A stretch of 15,146 nt of DNA from an uncultured Pseudomonadota bacterium (lineage in GTDB: Bacteria; Pseudomonadota; Alphaproteobacteria; Rs-D84), in assembly GCA_947169505.1 (NCBI GenBank), contig CAMVPZ010000008.1:1-15146 (forward strand), in the 5' to 3' direction. The number at the start of each line of letters is the position of its first letter. The first letter of the stretch is position 1. The notes beneath the pieces were generated by a model. The model ran no database searches. It had not been told where the DNA came from and saw only the letters and a list, made by a program, of their open reading frames with translations. Made by a program: the position numbers and the translations under genes. Positions 1 to 6,774 of the stretch are shown here, piece by piece.

Positions 1-5
1 AATGA

Positions 6-27
6 CCGCCCACCCGGGCGGTTTTTT
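6..27 (+). terminator. Rho-independent terminator of an upstream gene
   Basis: A 6-bp perfect GC stem, CCGCCC/GGGCGG, with a four-base loop is followed by six T. It ends a plus-strand gene lying outside the window. It also means the Cys-rich gene at 128 is probably transcribed from its own promoter. The same CCGCCC-N4-GGGCGG design recurs at 6754-6769. Confidence 0.88.
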
Positions 28-85
28 ATTCTTTTTCATCACTAAAAAAATTTTTGATATTGCAGAAAAAAATAAAAGTTGTTAA

Positions 86-91
86 TATAAT
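86..91 (+). promoter_or_regulatory. Possible -10 box (TATAAT) for the Cys-rich gene
   Basis: A perfect TATAAT hexamer lies 37 bases before the start codon at 128, just after a terminator, so a promoter is expected here. The -35 is poor: TTGCAG at 60-65 is 20 bases away, longer than ideal. A purine-rich AAGGAACGAAAGG stretch (101-113) before the ATG may act as a distant ribosome binding site. Confidence 0.35.
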
Positions 92-127
92 CTTTAGTTA
101 AAGGAACGAAAGGCAATTTGCTGAACC

Positions 128-1969
128 ATGATATTTAGAAAATCTTGTTTTTTCAAGACGTTGTTTGCGTGCATAGGCATGATGGTTTTTTTTGACCCTG
201 TTTTTGCAGAGTGTCGTACAAGTGGAACGTGTGGTGGGCAATATGAGGCATGTTCTGGGTATTGGTGTGGTTCTGGAACAGTAAGAGACTGTAGAGAAGG
301 TTGTTATTGTAGAGGTGGGTGGAGTGCAGTTGTTCCGACAGGTGTTGATGTTATGTGTAGGAATGGAAGTTTGACACAGGCAGGTATTGATTATACAGGT
401 ACACTTAATGGTATCGGTGTTTATTTGTGTCCTGCTGGGTATACATCTGATGCCCGTGCGAAAACTATGAATGATTGTTATCATAAAAATACTACTTGTT
501 CTGGGGGAAGCAGGTTGTATTATGCCCGACCAAAATGTTATTCTGGACAATATTTGCCTGCACAGGCATCAAGTTGTTCAAGTTGTCCGGCGGGAAAATA
601 TTGTGATGTTTATAATGGTGATTATGTGGTTTCATCGTGTAATGATCAAGGTATAACTGGTTCATGTACAGGTAATCAATATTCTACATCTGGGGCTCAG
701 GCGTGTTCTTTGTGTAATGGGGTTGGTCGTGCTGTTAAAAAGAACAATGCCGGAACATTAAATATTGGTTGCGATGTTTGTGCTGATGGTACATATGCCA
801 ATGATGGACATACGGCATGTGAAACTTGTGAAGCGGGATATGCGTGTACTAATGGGGTGCGAAATCCGTGTACTGGTAATGAATATTCAAATCAACAAGG
901 TGCAAGTCAATGTACAGAGTGTACCGGGAATGGTGAGGCTGTCGTGAAAAATGGAACATTGAATGTTGGCTGTCAAGTTTGTCCGCCCGGTAAATATGCC
1001 AATGCAGATCATACCCAATGTATTAATTGTCCACCTGGACATGCGTGTAGTAATGGTGTTGATAATGGTTTATGTCCATCGGGAACGTGTTCCGCATATC
1101 AGGGACACAGCGGTGGTTATCATTGTGTTGATGTCGGGGGGGCAGAATGCAAAACTTGCAGCGAAATTAATAGTTCAAAACCGTATTCTGTTTCAACCAG
1201 GACAGAATGTGTAAAATGTGATAATCCGGTCGATTATTATGAAAATGGCGAATGTCAAAATTGTCCAAATGTTCCTTATAATACCAATTTGTATAGTCCT
1301 GTTCGCATCGATGAGCAAAGTGGGACAGCAATGTGTGGTATAAAATTAATCGCCGGAAATTGCGATATTTCCAGTGAAAACGATGTTAGTGTAAAATGGC
1401 ATATTGTAAATAATGTTTGGAAATTAATGGATGAGATTTCTGTTAAAGCGGACATGAGACATTATGTCAAAGATCCATCACCAACATCTCCTGATGGTAG
1501 TGATGCGGATGCTGATTGGTGTGGTGAGTGTCCAAATGGCAAATTTAATATTTATACAAACAGGACGGGCGAAAGTGCATGCGTTGCGTGTCCTGTGGGG
1601 TATTGTACGTCAAATAATTCTTGTTTACAATGCAAGGCGGGCTATTATTGTCCGGGAACAGACAATCATGCAAATTCATGTGAGAGGATTGTTGGTGATT
1701 ATGGTATTGAAAAAACAAATTTTATATGCCCAAAAGGATCTTTTTCTGCATCTGGGCAATCCAGATGTACAAATTGTGCAACCGGCTATACAACCCAAAC
1801 AAATGGAACCTCTTATAATCCGGAAAACGAAAATGATTTGAATCAAATATGTAAAAAAATAAAAATAAAATTAAATTTTGGTGGTGTTTATATCAGGTTT
1901 CCAGATATGGATATGGATATATTTAAAAATGTTAAAATGAATGCCAGTGTTTTGCAACCACAACAATAA
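128..1969 (+). CDS. Exported cysteine-rich repeat protein of unknown function
   Basis: I do not recognise a named family. The 613-residue product starts with a signal peptide (Lys/Arg near the start, hydrophobic core, VFA-E cleavage near residue 27), so it should be exported. The mature part has about 56 Cys, arranged as repeated CxxC and CPAG(K/Y)YxC-like units across residues 29-380 and 465-575. This pattern recalls eukaryotic GCC2/GCC3, ephrin-receptor-like and TNFR-like modules and protozoan variant surface proteins; that is resemblance of pattern, not shown homology. Residues 183-250 and 251-319 form a clear tandem duplication. A Cys-poor insert spans about 413-464, and the last 38 residues are Lys-rich then Asp/Met-rich without Cys. 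No transmembrane anchor or sorting motif is visible at the C-terminus. It lies between an upstream terminator and rpoA. A disulfide-bonded surface or adhesion role is a guess. Confidence 0.85.
   Translation: MIFRKSCFFKTLFACIGMMVFFDPVFAECRTSGTCGGQYEACSGYWCGSGTVRDCREGCYCRGGWSAVVPTGVDVMCRNGSLTQAGIDYTGTLNGIGVYLCPAGYTSDARAKTMNDCYHKNTTCSGGSRLYYARPKCYSGQYLPAQASSCSSCPAGKYCDVYNGDYVVSSCNDQGITGSCTGNQYSTSGAQACSLCNGVGRAVKKNNAGTLNIGCDVCADGTYANDGHTACETCEAGYACTNGVRNPCTGNEYSNQQGASQCTECTGNGEAVVKNGTLNVGCQVCPPGKYANADHTQCINCPPGHACSNGVDNGLCPSGTCSAYQGHSGGYHCVDVGGAECKTCSEINSSKPYSVSTRTECVKCDNPVDYYENGECQNCPNVPYNTNLYSPVRIDEQSGTAMCGIKLIAGNCDISSENDVSVKWHIVNNVWKLMDEISVKADMRHYVKDPSPTSPDGSDADADWCGECPNGKFNIYTNRTGESACVACPVGYCTSNNSCLQCKAGYYCPGTDNHANSCERIVGDYGIEKTNFICPKGSFSASGQSRCTNCATGYTTQTNGTSYNPENENDLNQICKKIKIKLNFGGVYIRFPDMDMDIFKNVKMNASVLQPQQ
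674..1084 (+). repeat. Tandem ~68-residue repeat inside the Cys-rich protein
   Basis: Two adjacent units encode residues 183-250 and 251-319 of the exported protein. Both run N(Q/E)YS, a CxxC pair, a G-G/E-AV-K-GTLN(I/V)GC segment, CxxG(T/K)YAN, then CxxC and (Y/H)AC(T/S)NGV. The units agree well in protein but less in DNA, so the duplication is not recent or has been under selection for structure. Confidence 0.8.
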
Positions 1970-1977
1970 AGTTTTAT

Positions 1978-2006
1978 TTGACTTTGTGAAAACTTTGTTA
2001 TAAAAT
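1978..2006 (+). promoter_or_regulatory. Sigma-70-type promoter for rpoA
   Basis: TTGACT (1978-1983) and TAAAAT (2001-2006) are separated by 17 bases, a near-consensus spacing and sequence. It begins 8 bases after the stop of the upstream Cys-rich gene and would give an rpoA leader of about 60 bases. It implies that rpoA can be transcribed independently of whatever lies upstream. Confidence 0.6.
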
Positions 2007-2075
2007 TTCCGGGCGTGCGCAGGTTGCGTGCGTTAATCTGGTGAAAATAATAAACTAAGCCTGATGGAGTATAAA

Positions 2076-3104
2076 ATGATTGAAAAAAATTGGATGACTT
2101 TGATTAAGCCAAAAAAATTGAATATCAAAGTCGATGAAAATAACCCAAATATTGCAACATTAATTGCTGAACCTTTGGAAAAAGGTTTTGGTTTGACATT
2201 GGGGACGGCATTGCGTCGTGTTTTGTTGTCTTCTTTGCAAGGATGTGCACCAATTTATATCAAAATTGATGGCGTTCAACATGAATTCAGCAGTTTGACT
2301 GGTGTTCGTGAAGATGTGACTGATATAATTTTGAATTTAAAAGGTGTTTATTTCAAAGCATTAACCGAAGGTCAACACAAAGCCACATTAAAAGTCAAAG
2401 GACCGGCTGTGGTGACTGCTGGAATGATTGAAACGTCTGGCAGTATCGAAGTAATGAACAAAGATGCAGAAATTTGCACTTTGGATAATGGTGCAACATT
2501 GGATATGGAAATTACATTGGCATCTGGTCGTGGTTATGTTCCTGCAAATATTAATGCAACAGATTTGCCATTGGGAACAATTCCTGTGGATTCTATTTAT
2601 TCTCCAATTTTGAATGTGGCATCAAATGTTTCACAAACTCGTGTTGGTCAATCAACAGATTATGATAAATTGGAATTGGTTGTGAAAACTAATGGGTCTG
2701 TCACACCAGAAGATGCGATTGCATATGCTGCACGTATTTTGACAGATCAATTGTCTGTGTTCATCAATTTCGAAGATCCAACACAAAATAATTTGGTCAC
2801 AGAAGAAGAAAAAGCAAAAGATGTTTTACCATTTGATCCAAAATTATTGAAACATGTTGACGAATTGGAATTGTCTGTTCGTGCAACAAATTGTTTAAAG
2901 AACGATAAAATTAATTGGTTGGGCGAATTGGTTCAAAAGACTGAAAACGATATGTTGAAAACACCTAACTTTGGTCGTAAGTCTTTGAATGAAATCAAAG
3001 CTCAATTGGAAGCAATGGGATTGTCTTTGGGTATGGAAGTGCCAGGTTGGCCACCAGAAAATGTGGCGGAGTTGGCAAAAAAATACGAAGACCCCTACAA
3101 ATAA
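2076..3104 (+). CDS. rpoA: DNA-directed RNA polymerase subunit alpha
   Basis: RpoA dimerises to scaffold RNA polymerase assembly, and its C-terminal domain contacts UP elements and activators. The 342-residue product has the N-terminal domain with the hallmark GFG-TLG-ALRRVLLSS segment near residues 38-53. A flexible Glu/Lys-rich linker lies around 240, and the C-terminal helix-hairpin-helix domain shows LSVRA-NCL, then N(F)GRKSLNEIK near the end. I chose the ATG at 2076 because it gives the typical MIEKNW start and sits 6 bases after TGGAG (2065-2069). An in-frame ATG at 2064 would overlap that binding site. In most bacteria rpoA follows ribosomal protein genes closely; here a secreted-protein gene precedes it and rplQ is 241 bases downstream. 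Confidence 0.97.
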   Translation: MIEKNWMTLIKPKKLNIKVDENNPNIATLIAEPLEKGFGLTLGTALRRVLLSSLQGCAPIYIKIDGVQHEFSSLTGVREDVTDIILNLKGVYFKALTEGQHKATLKVKGPAVVTAGMIETSGSIEVMNKDAEICTLDNGATLDMEITLASGRGYVPANINATDLPLGTIPVDSIYSPILNVASNVSQTRVGQSTDYDKLELVVKTNGSVTPEDAIAYAARILTDQLSVFINFEDPTQNNLVTEEEKAKDVLPFDPKLLKHVDELELSVRATNCLKNDKINWLGELVQKTENDMLKTPNFGRKSLNEIKAQLEAMGLSLGMEVPGWPPENVAELAKKYEDPYK

Positions 3105-3114
3105 AATTGTGATA

Positions 3115-3193
3115 ATGCGCCATTTGTGGTGTTTGGCGGTTCTTATGTAGGTTTACTACACTGCGAACCTCCAAACACTGCCAACTAACGCAT
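3115..3193 (+). other. Long imperfect hairpin in the rpoA-rplQ spacer
   Basis: Pairing from outside in: ATGCG with CGCAT, an internal loop, TTG with CAA, then GTGTTTGG (3129-3136) with CCAAACAC (3171-3178), a single C/T mismatch, and GGTTC with GAACC. The apex carries TGTAG-GTTTA-CTACA. No T-run follows, so it is not a classic terminator. It could be an mRNA processing or stability structure, a regulatory leader, or a palindromic repeat element. I see no second copy in the window. Confidence 0.7.
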
Positions 3194-3209
3194 TCTAACA
3201 ATTTTCTTA

Positions 3210-3227
3210 CCTACTGCTAGGAGTAGG
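3210..3227 (+). other. Small hairpin with a repeated GCTAGGAGTA motif
   Basis: CCTACT (3210-3215) pairs with AGTAGG (3222-3227) around a six-base loop. GCTAGGAGTA occurs at 3216-3225 and again at 3229-3238. Both copies contain AGGAG, which looks like a ribosome binding site. The second copy ends at an ATG (3238) that opens a 22-codon frame. Confidence 0.5.
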
Positions 3228-3237
3228 CGCTAGGAGT

Positions 3238-3306
3238 ATGAGAAAAACAAAATTCCACAATTCAGAAAGAAATTTTTGGTTGTGGTGTCTCGAAAAAAAT
3301 CCCTGA
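3238..3306 (+). CDS. Possible 22-residue leader peptide before rplQ
   Basis: A short frame opens with ATG at 3238 and stops with TGA at 3304. Two AGGAG-like sites precede it, one almost touching the ATG and one about 14 bases upstream. The peptide is basic at its N-terminus and contains a compact FWLWC stretch in its second half. Its stop codon lies inside the hairpin at 3301-3320, just before the rplQ binding site, as expected if its translation affected rplQ expression. A frame this short can occur by chance, and nothing shows it is translated. Confidence 0.2.
   Translation: MRKTKFHNSERNFWLWCLEKNP
3255..3285 (+). other. GAAA-capped hairpin in the rplQ leader
   Basis: CCACAA (3255-3260) pairs with TTGTGG (3280-3285). 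Inside, CAGAAA pairs with TTTTTG, including one G-U pair, and is closed by a GAAA loop. The two helices are separated by a small internal loop. No T-tract follows, so a regulatory or stabilising role is more likely than termination. Confidence 0.55.
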
Positions 3307-3320
3307 GATAAAAATCAGGG
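3301..3320 (+). other. Hairpin immediately upstream of the rplQ ribosome binding site
   Basis: CCCTGA (3301-3306) and TCAGGG (3315-3320) form a perfect 6-bp stem with an eight-base loop. It ends 13 bases before AGGAG (3334-3338), the rplQ ribosome binding site. The position suits translational control or protection of the mRNA 5' end. The RNA ligand, if any, is unknown. Confidence 0.55.
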
Positions 3321-3345
3321 CAGAAACAACAAAAGGAGTAATCAA

Positions 3346-3915
3346 ATGAGACATATGAAAGCAGGTCGCACTTTTAATCGTGACACAAATGCACGCAAAG
3401 CCTTGTTCATTGGTTTGGCGAAAAACTTAATTGAAAAAGAACAAATTAAAACAACTTTGCCAAAGGCAAAAGATTTACGCAGTGTAGTCGAAAAATTGAT
3501 TACTCGTGCAAAAGTTGATACTGTGGCAAATCGTCGTTTGACTGCAGCAGAATTGGGTAATGGTTGTGATAAAACTGTGAAAAAATTGTTTACAGTTTTG
3601 GGCCCAAGATATGCAAAACGTCCTGGTGGTTATACTCGTGTTTTAAAAGCTGGTTTCCGTTATGGTGATGCGGCACCAATGGCAATTATTGAATTGGTTG
3701 ACAGGGACGAAAATGCCAAAAAAGTTGCACCAAAAACAGTTGCTGCGGAATCTACAGAACCGGTTGCAAAAGAAGAAACAAAAAAAGCAGCGGCACCAAA
3801 AGTTGAAAAAGCAACAAAAACAACCAAAGTTGCAGCAGAAAAGAAAGCAGCAGCACCAAAAGCAACTGGCGCCAAAAAAGCGGTTGCTGTTAAACGTCGT
3901 GCAACTGGAAAATAA
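3346..3915 (+). CDS. rplQ: 50S ribosomal protein L17 with Lys/Ala-rich extension
   Basis: L17 is a structural protein of the large ribosomal subunit. Residues 1-122 match the family: the MRHxKxGRxxNRD start, a Lys/Arg-rich segment at KTTLPKAKDLR, then LFxVLGPRYAxRxGGYTRVLKxGFRxGDAAPMAIIELVDR. The family is usually about 115-140 residues; this one has 189. Residues 123-189 form a low-complexity tail with repeated KKAAAPK units and a basic end. The ATG at 3346 has AGGAG at 3334-3338 and gives the canonical start. It normally follows rpoA closely, but here a 241-base structured spacer separates them. The tail may be disordered and bind rRNA; that is inference. Confidence 0.96.
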   Translation: MRHMKAGRTFNRDTNARKALFIGLAKNLIEKEQIKTTLPKAKDLRSVVEKLITRAKVDTVANRRLTAAELGNGCDKTVKKLFTVLGPRYAKRPGGYTRVLKAGFRYGDAAPMAIIELVDRDENAKKVAPKTVAAESTEPVAKEETKKAAAPKVEKATKTTKVAAEKKAAAPKATGAKKAVAVKRRATGK

Positions 3916-3934
3916 ATCAAGTTGTGATTTTTTA

Positions 3935-3958
3935 ATCGCCCAATTGGGCGATTTTTTT
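3935..3958 (+). terminator. Rho-independent terminator after rplQ
   Basis: ATCGCCC (3935-3941) pairs perfectly with GGGCGAT (3946-3952) around an AATT loop, followed by a run of T. It lies 19 bases after the rplQ stop and separates rplQ from the next gene. Confidence 0.92.
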
Positions 3959-3970
3959 ATGAATATTAAT

Positions 3971-3999
3971 TTGCAAGACGGGTGATTTTATGATAAAAT
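3971..3999 (+). promoter_or_regulatory. Sigma-70-type promoter for the 906-residue exported protein
   Basis: TTGCAA (3971-3976) and TAAAAT (3994-3999) are 17 bases apart, just after the rplQ terminator. The expected start of transcription near 4006 leaves a leader of about 20 bases holding AAGGAG (4014-4019) before the ATG at 4026. This also argues against the upstream ATG at 3990, which lies before the predicted transcript start. Confidence 0.6.
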
Positions 4000-4025
4000 G
4001 TATTAAAAGGATTAAGGAGATTTTT

Positions 4026-6746
4026 ATGCGTAAATCTGTATTTTTTGCAATCGCTTTGTCGATAAGTGTCTTGTGTTTTGGGGCTTTTGCAGCCAATGAA
4101 CGGGGCAGGGCACGTACCCAAAATACGACAAATCAAAATACGGTGAATGCACCTGTTGCTGCACGTGCCGCAACACGTGGGGCGGTAAAAACTGCTGCGA
4201 CACAAAATGTTGGCGGAAATGTTTCTGCCCGTGCAGCCACCAAACAAACAAATGCTGGAAGCGGGGTTGTTTCTGCCCGTGCAGGTTCTGTGCAAAAAGT
4301 TATTAATACCGGAACCAAAGTTGCAACTGCAACTGCAAATACCAATGTTCCACAAGAATGTCAGGAAGGTTTTTTCGGTTGTATGGATGCTTTTTGTATG
4401 TTGGATAATGCATCCGGTGGTCGTTGTCAATGCAGTGACAGAATTGTTGAATTAGACAAGGCTTTGGAAGATATTTTAAAATTGGATGAACAAACCTATT
4501 TGATGGCTACCGAAGGTGTTGAACGTATTCAAATGGGCGAAGGTGAAGAACAAATTATGGCGCGTGCAAAAGCGGTGGCTGAAAAAACTGTAAATCAAGA
4601 CAAAGAAGATAATAAAAAGAAAGTTCGTACATTGGATTTGTCTGCATGGGATAACAACATATTTAATGATGTTGATGATTTGTTTGAATCAAATTCTGGT
4701 GATAGCCTTAATACATTTGCTGATAAACAGGGTGATGATTTATACAAAGCCAGTGCGAAAATGTGTGCTGCCCAAACTTCTGATAAATGTAAAGAATATG
4801 GTTCTATGATGCAATTGATTTATGCACAAAGAATTAAGTCTGATTGTATTGCGTATGAAAACAGTTTAAAAGCACAAAAATCACAAAGCCAACAAAAATT
4901 ACAGGCTGCACAAAAGGCTTTGCGTGATGCGGCATTGGATGAATATCAAAATCAAAATAAATATGCTACGACCGGGGAATGTGTGATTGCGTTTACGAGA
5001 TGTATGCAAACAACGGCGGAATGTGGTGAAGATTATACCGGTTGTGTGACTTTGGCAGCCAAAGAAAACGTCAAAGGGAATACGTCGGGTAAAATCGCAA
5101 AACAAACAACAATCAAAAGTTCTGTTGCGGGCGCTGATATTACATTGGCGGCAACAACCATGGAACAATTGTTGGCAAAGAAACTTATTTGCGAAAGTGT
5201 TACGAAACAATGTGTGAATTCGAATAAAAACGATGCAGTGTGGAAGGCTTTCTTGCGCAATGCGGCACCGGCATTAAAGTCTGCAGAAGATATAGCGGAA
5301 CAAAGATTGCGTATGGAATGTATCCCATCTGTCGCAAAATGTTTTCAGGACGCATGTAAATCTAATTTCGGTGATGGCGATTCGTATGACATGTGTTTGT
5401 CAAATCCACTGACTTATAAATCACTTTGTAAAGTTCAATTAGAACCTTGTTTGGAAGCGACGGGCGGCACGTATGAAGAGCCAACAAAATCAACACTTTG
5501 GAATGGTTTGATTGCAATGTTGACATCTATGAAAGTTGACACATGTACCAAAGAAGTCAAAGATTGTTTGTTGTCTGATGACCGTTGTGGTGCTGATTAT
5601 TCGAACTGTATCGGTTTGTCTACGGATGCCATTATGAATTTGTGTCCAACCGAAAAATTGACAGCATGTATGGGGGCGACAGAAGATGGTGTTACATTAA
5701 CAGGGGCAGATGATGTTCGTGATTATGTTGCACAGATTGCCCAAGGTTTGGCATTGAATATCGATAATAATATGTTGTTGGCGTGTCAGTCGGCTTTGGA
5801 TAATGCTATGATAAAAGCGTGTGGTGATAAAGATTCTTGTCCAAATGCAGTATTATCCACAAATGCTATGACTGATTTGTTGTCTGTTGCAATATGTAAT
5901 GAAAATGGTGAATGCCATGCTGACCCTTATGCTTTCACTAAAACTGATATATTGAGAGGGCATGTTGGGGTGCAAATAACAAATCGTCCAGATTTATCAT
6001 CCATAGATTATTTCCAAGAAAATATCGCAGAAACAACAAAAGATTTGTTTGCCAAGACGGACACAATGAGTGAAGCGACTGAAAAAATGGTGGATGCCTT
6101 GAATTCCGCTTGGAATTCAAAGATTGCCCAAATTGAATCTGATCCAAAAGTTGATGCATGTATTAATGGGCGTAGTGTTTCTGGATTTAGCAGATCTGGA
6201 AATACTGCGAAATCAAAAAATACACTGGGGGCAACAGCAAGATTTAAAAATTTAACACAAAGCGCCAAAATGGCGATTGCTGGGGATTTGATGAATCGTT
6301 TGTGGGAAAATTATGATGAAGCGGTGGAAAAACTTAACAAAGAACAAGTTCCGGCATTGGCACAAAAACTGGCAGATGTAATTGCTGCGGAATCTGCAAG
6401 CCAAGACGCAAATTTTGACGCAAGGAACGAAGTTTTATGTAAGGCAAGAGCGATGCTATCGCAATCACAACCGAATATACATGGGTGTACAAATGAATAT
6501 GTGACAATAGATGCGAATTATGATAGTGCTTCGAATGTGTGTAATGTGACTACGACAAAGTATAAACGTTATCGTAATGGTAAAAAATCAAATACAGCAA
6601 GTTGTAATTGCGGGGTGCTTTGTAAATTCGTAGTGGAAGAAGGCCCAAAAACCGAGTCGATACAAATGTCCACTTATTCCAGGTTTGATGCAGAAGAAGG
6701 AAGTGATGAAAATTCTGAGTTGCAACAGAAATTGCGTTTAAGATAA
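4026..6746 (+). CDS. Large exported CX6C cysteine-rich protein of unknown function
   Basis: I do not recognise a named family. The start at 4026 follows AAGGAG by 6 bases and gives a good signal peptide ending AFA-AN after residue 22. An in-frame ATG at 3990 would bury it. The 906-residue product then has a low-complexity Ala/Arg/Thr/Asn stretch (about 24-108) with repeated SARA motifs. A mostly helical Cys-rich body follows, with about 38 Cys in the mature protein. Many are spaced exactly seven apart: residues 112-119, 319-326-333-340, 389-396, 432-439, 468-475, 507-514-521-528. Residues 280-310 are Gln/Lys/Ala-rich and look like coiled coil, and a basic CNCG...C cluster lies near 860-866. 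There is no obvious transmembrane anchor. The heptad-spaced cysteines suggest disulfide-linked helical hairpins in the envelope; that is inference. The 710-residue protein downstream shares the spacing. Confidence 0.9.
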   Translation: MRKSVFFAIALSISVLCFGAFAANERGRARTQNTTNQNTVNAPVAARAATRGAVKTAATQNVGGNVSARAATKQTNAGSGVVSARAGSVQKVINTGTKVATATANTNVPQECQEGFFGCMDAFCMLDNASGGRCQCSDRIVELDKALEDILKLDEQTYLMATEGVERIQMGEGEEQIMARAKAVAEKTVNQDKEDNKKKVRTLDLSAWDNNIFNDVDDLFESNSGDSLNTFADKQGDDLYKASAKMCAAQTSDKCKEYGSMMQLIYAQRIKSDCIAYENSLKAQKSQSQQKLQAAQKALRDAALDEYQNQNKYATTGECVIAFTRCMQTTAECGEDYTGCVTLAAKENVKGNTSGKIAKQTTIKSSVAGADITLAATTMEQLLAKKLICESVTKQCVNSNKNDAVWKAFLRNAAPALKSAEDIAEQRLRMECIPSVAKCFQDACKSNFGDGDSYDMCLSNPLTYKSLCKVQLEPCLEATGGTYEEPTKSTLWNGLIAMLTSMKVDTCTKEVKDCLLSDDRCGADYSNCIGLSTDAIMNLCPTEKLTACMGATEDGVTLTGADDVRDYVAQIAQGLALNIDNNMLLACQSALDNAMIKACGDKDSCPNAVLSTNAMTDLLSVAICNENGECHADPYAFTKTDILRGHVGVQITNRPDLSSIDYFQENIAETTKDLFAKTDTMSEATEKMVDALNSAWNSKIAQIESDPKVDACINGRSVSGFSRSGNTAKSKNTLGATARFKNLTQSAKMAIAGDLMNRLWENYDEAVEKLNKEQVPALAQKLADVIAAESASQDANFDARNEVLCKARAMLSQSQPNIHGCTNEYVTIDANYDSASNVCNVTTTKYKRYRNGKKSNTASCNCGVLCKFVVEEGPKTESIQMSTYSRFDAEEGSDENSELQQKLRLR

Positions 6747-6749
6747 AAT

Positions 6750-6774
6750 AAAACCGCCCGAATGGGCGGTTTTT
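6750..6774. terminator. Bidirectional terminator between convergent genes
   Basis: AAAACCGCCC-GAAT-GGGCGGTTTTT has a perfect GC core flanked by A on the left and T on the right, so it works in both directions. It ends the 906-residue gene on the plus strand and the 316-residue gene on the minus strand. The latter's TAA stop (6773-6775) overlaps the edge of the hairpin. Confidence 0.9.

Noticed and set aside
3115..3150. An 11-codon frame (ATG at 3115 to TAG at 3148) inside the first rpoA-rplQ hairpin.
   Set aside because: No ribosome binding site, very short, and entirely contained in the hairpin arm; chance is the simplest explanation.
2995..3201. A 68-residue minus-strand frame overlapping the rpoA end.
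   Set aside because: It overlaps conserved rpoA coding sequence and a hairpin, with no recognisable protein features.
3105..3345. A tRNA or other standard RNA gene in the rpoA-rplQ spacer.
   Set aside because: The pairing does not form a cloverleaf and there is no T-loop GGTTCGAATC-type motif.
3660..3920. An Ala/Phe-rich minus-strand frame opposite rplQ.
   Set aside because: It is the complement of the low-complexity Lys/Ala tail, which keeps the opposite frame open by composition.
3990..4025. The upstream ATG (3990) as start of the 906-residue protein.
   Set aside because: It has no ribosome binding site, lies before the predicted transcript start, and would push the signal peptide inward. 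AAGGAG at 4014-4019 fits the ATG at 4026.
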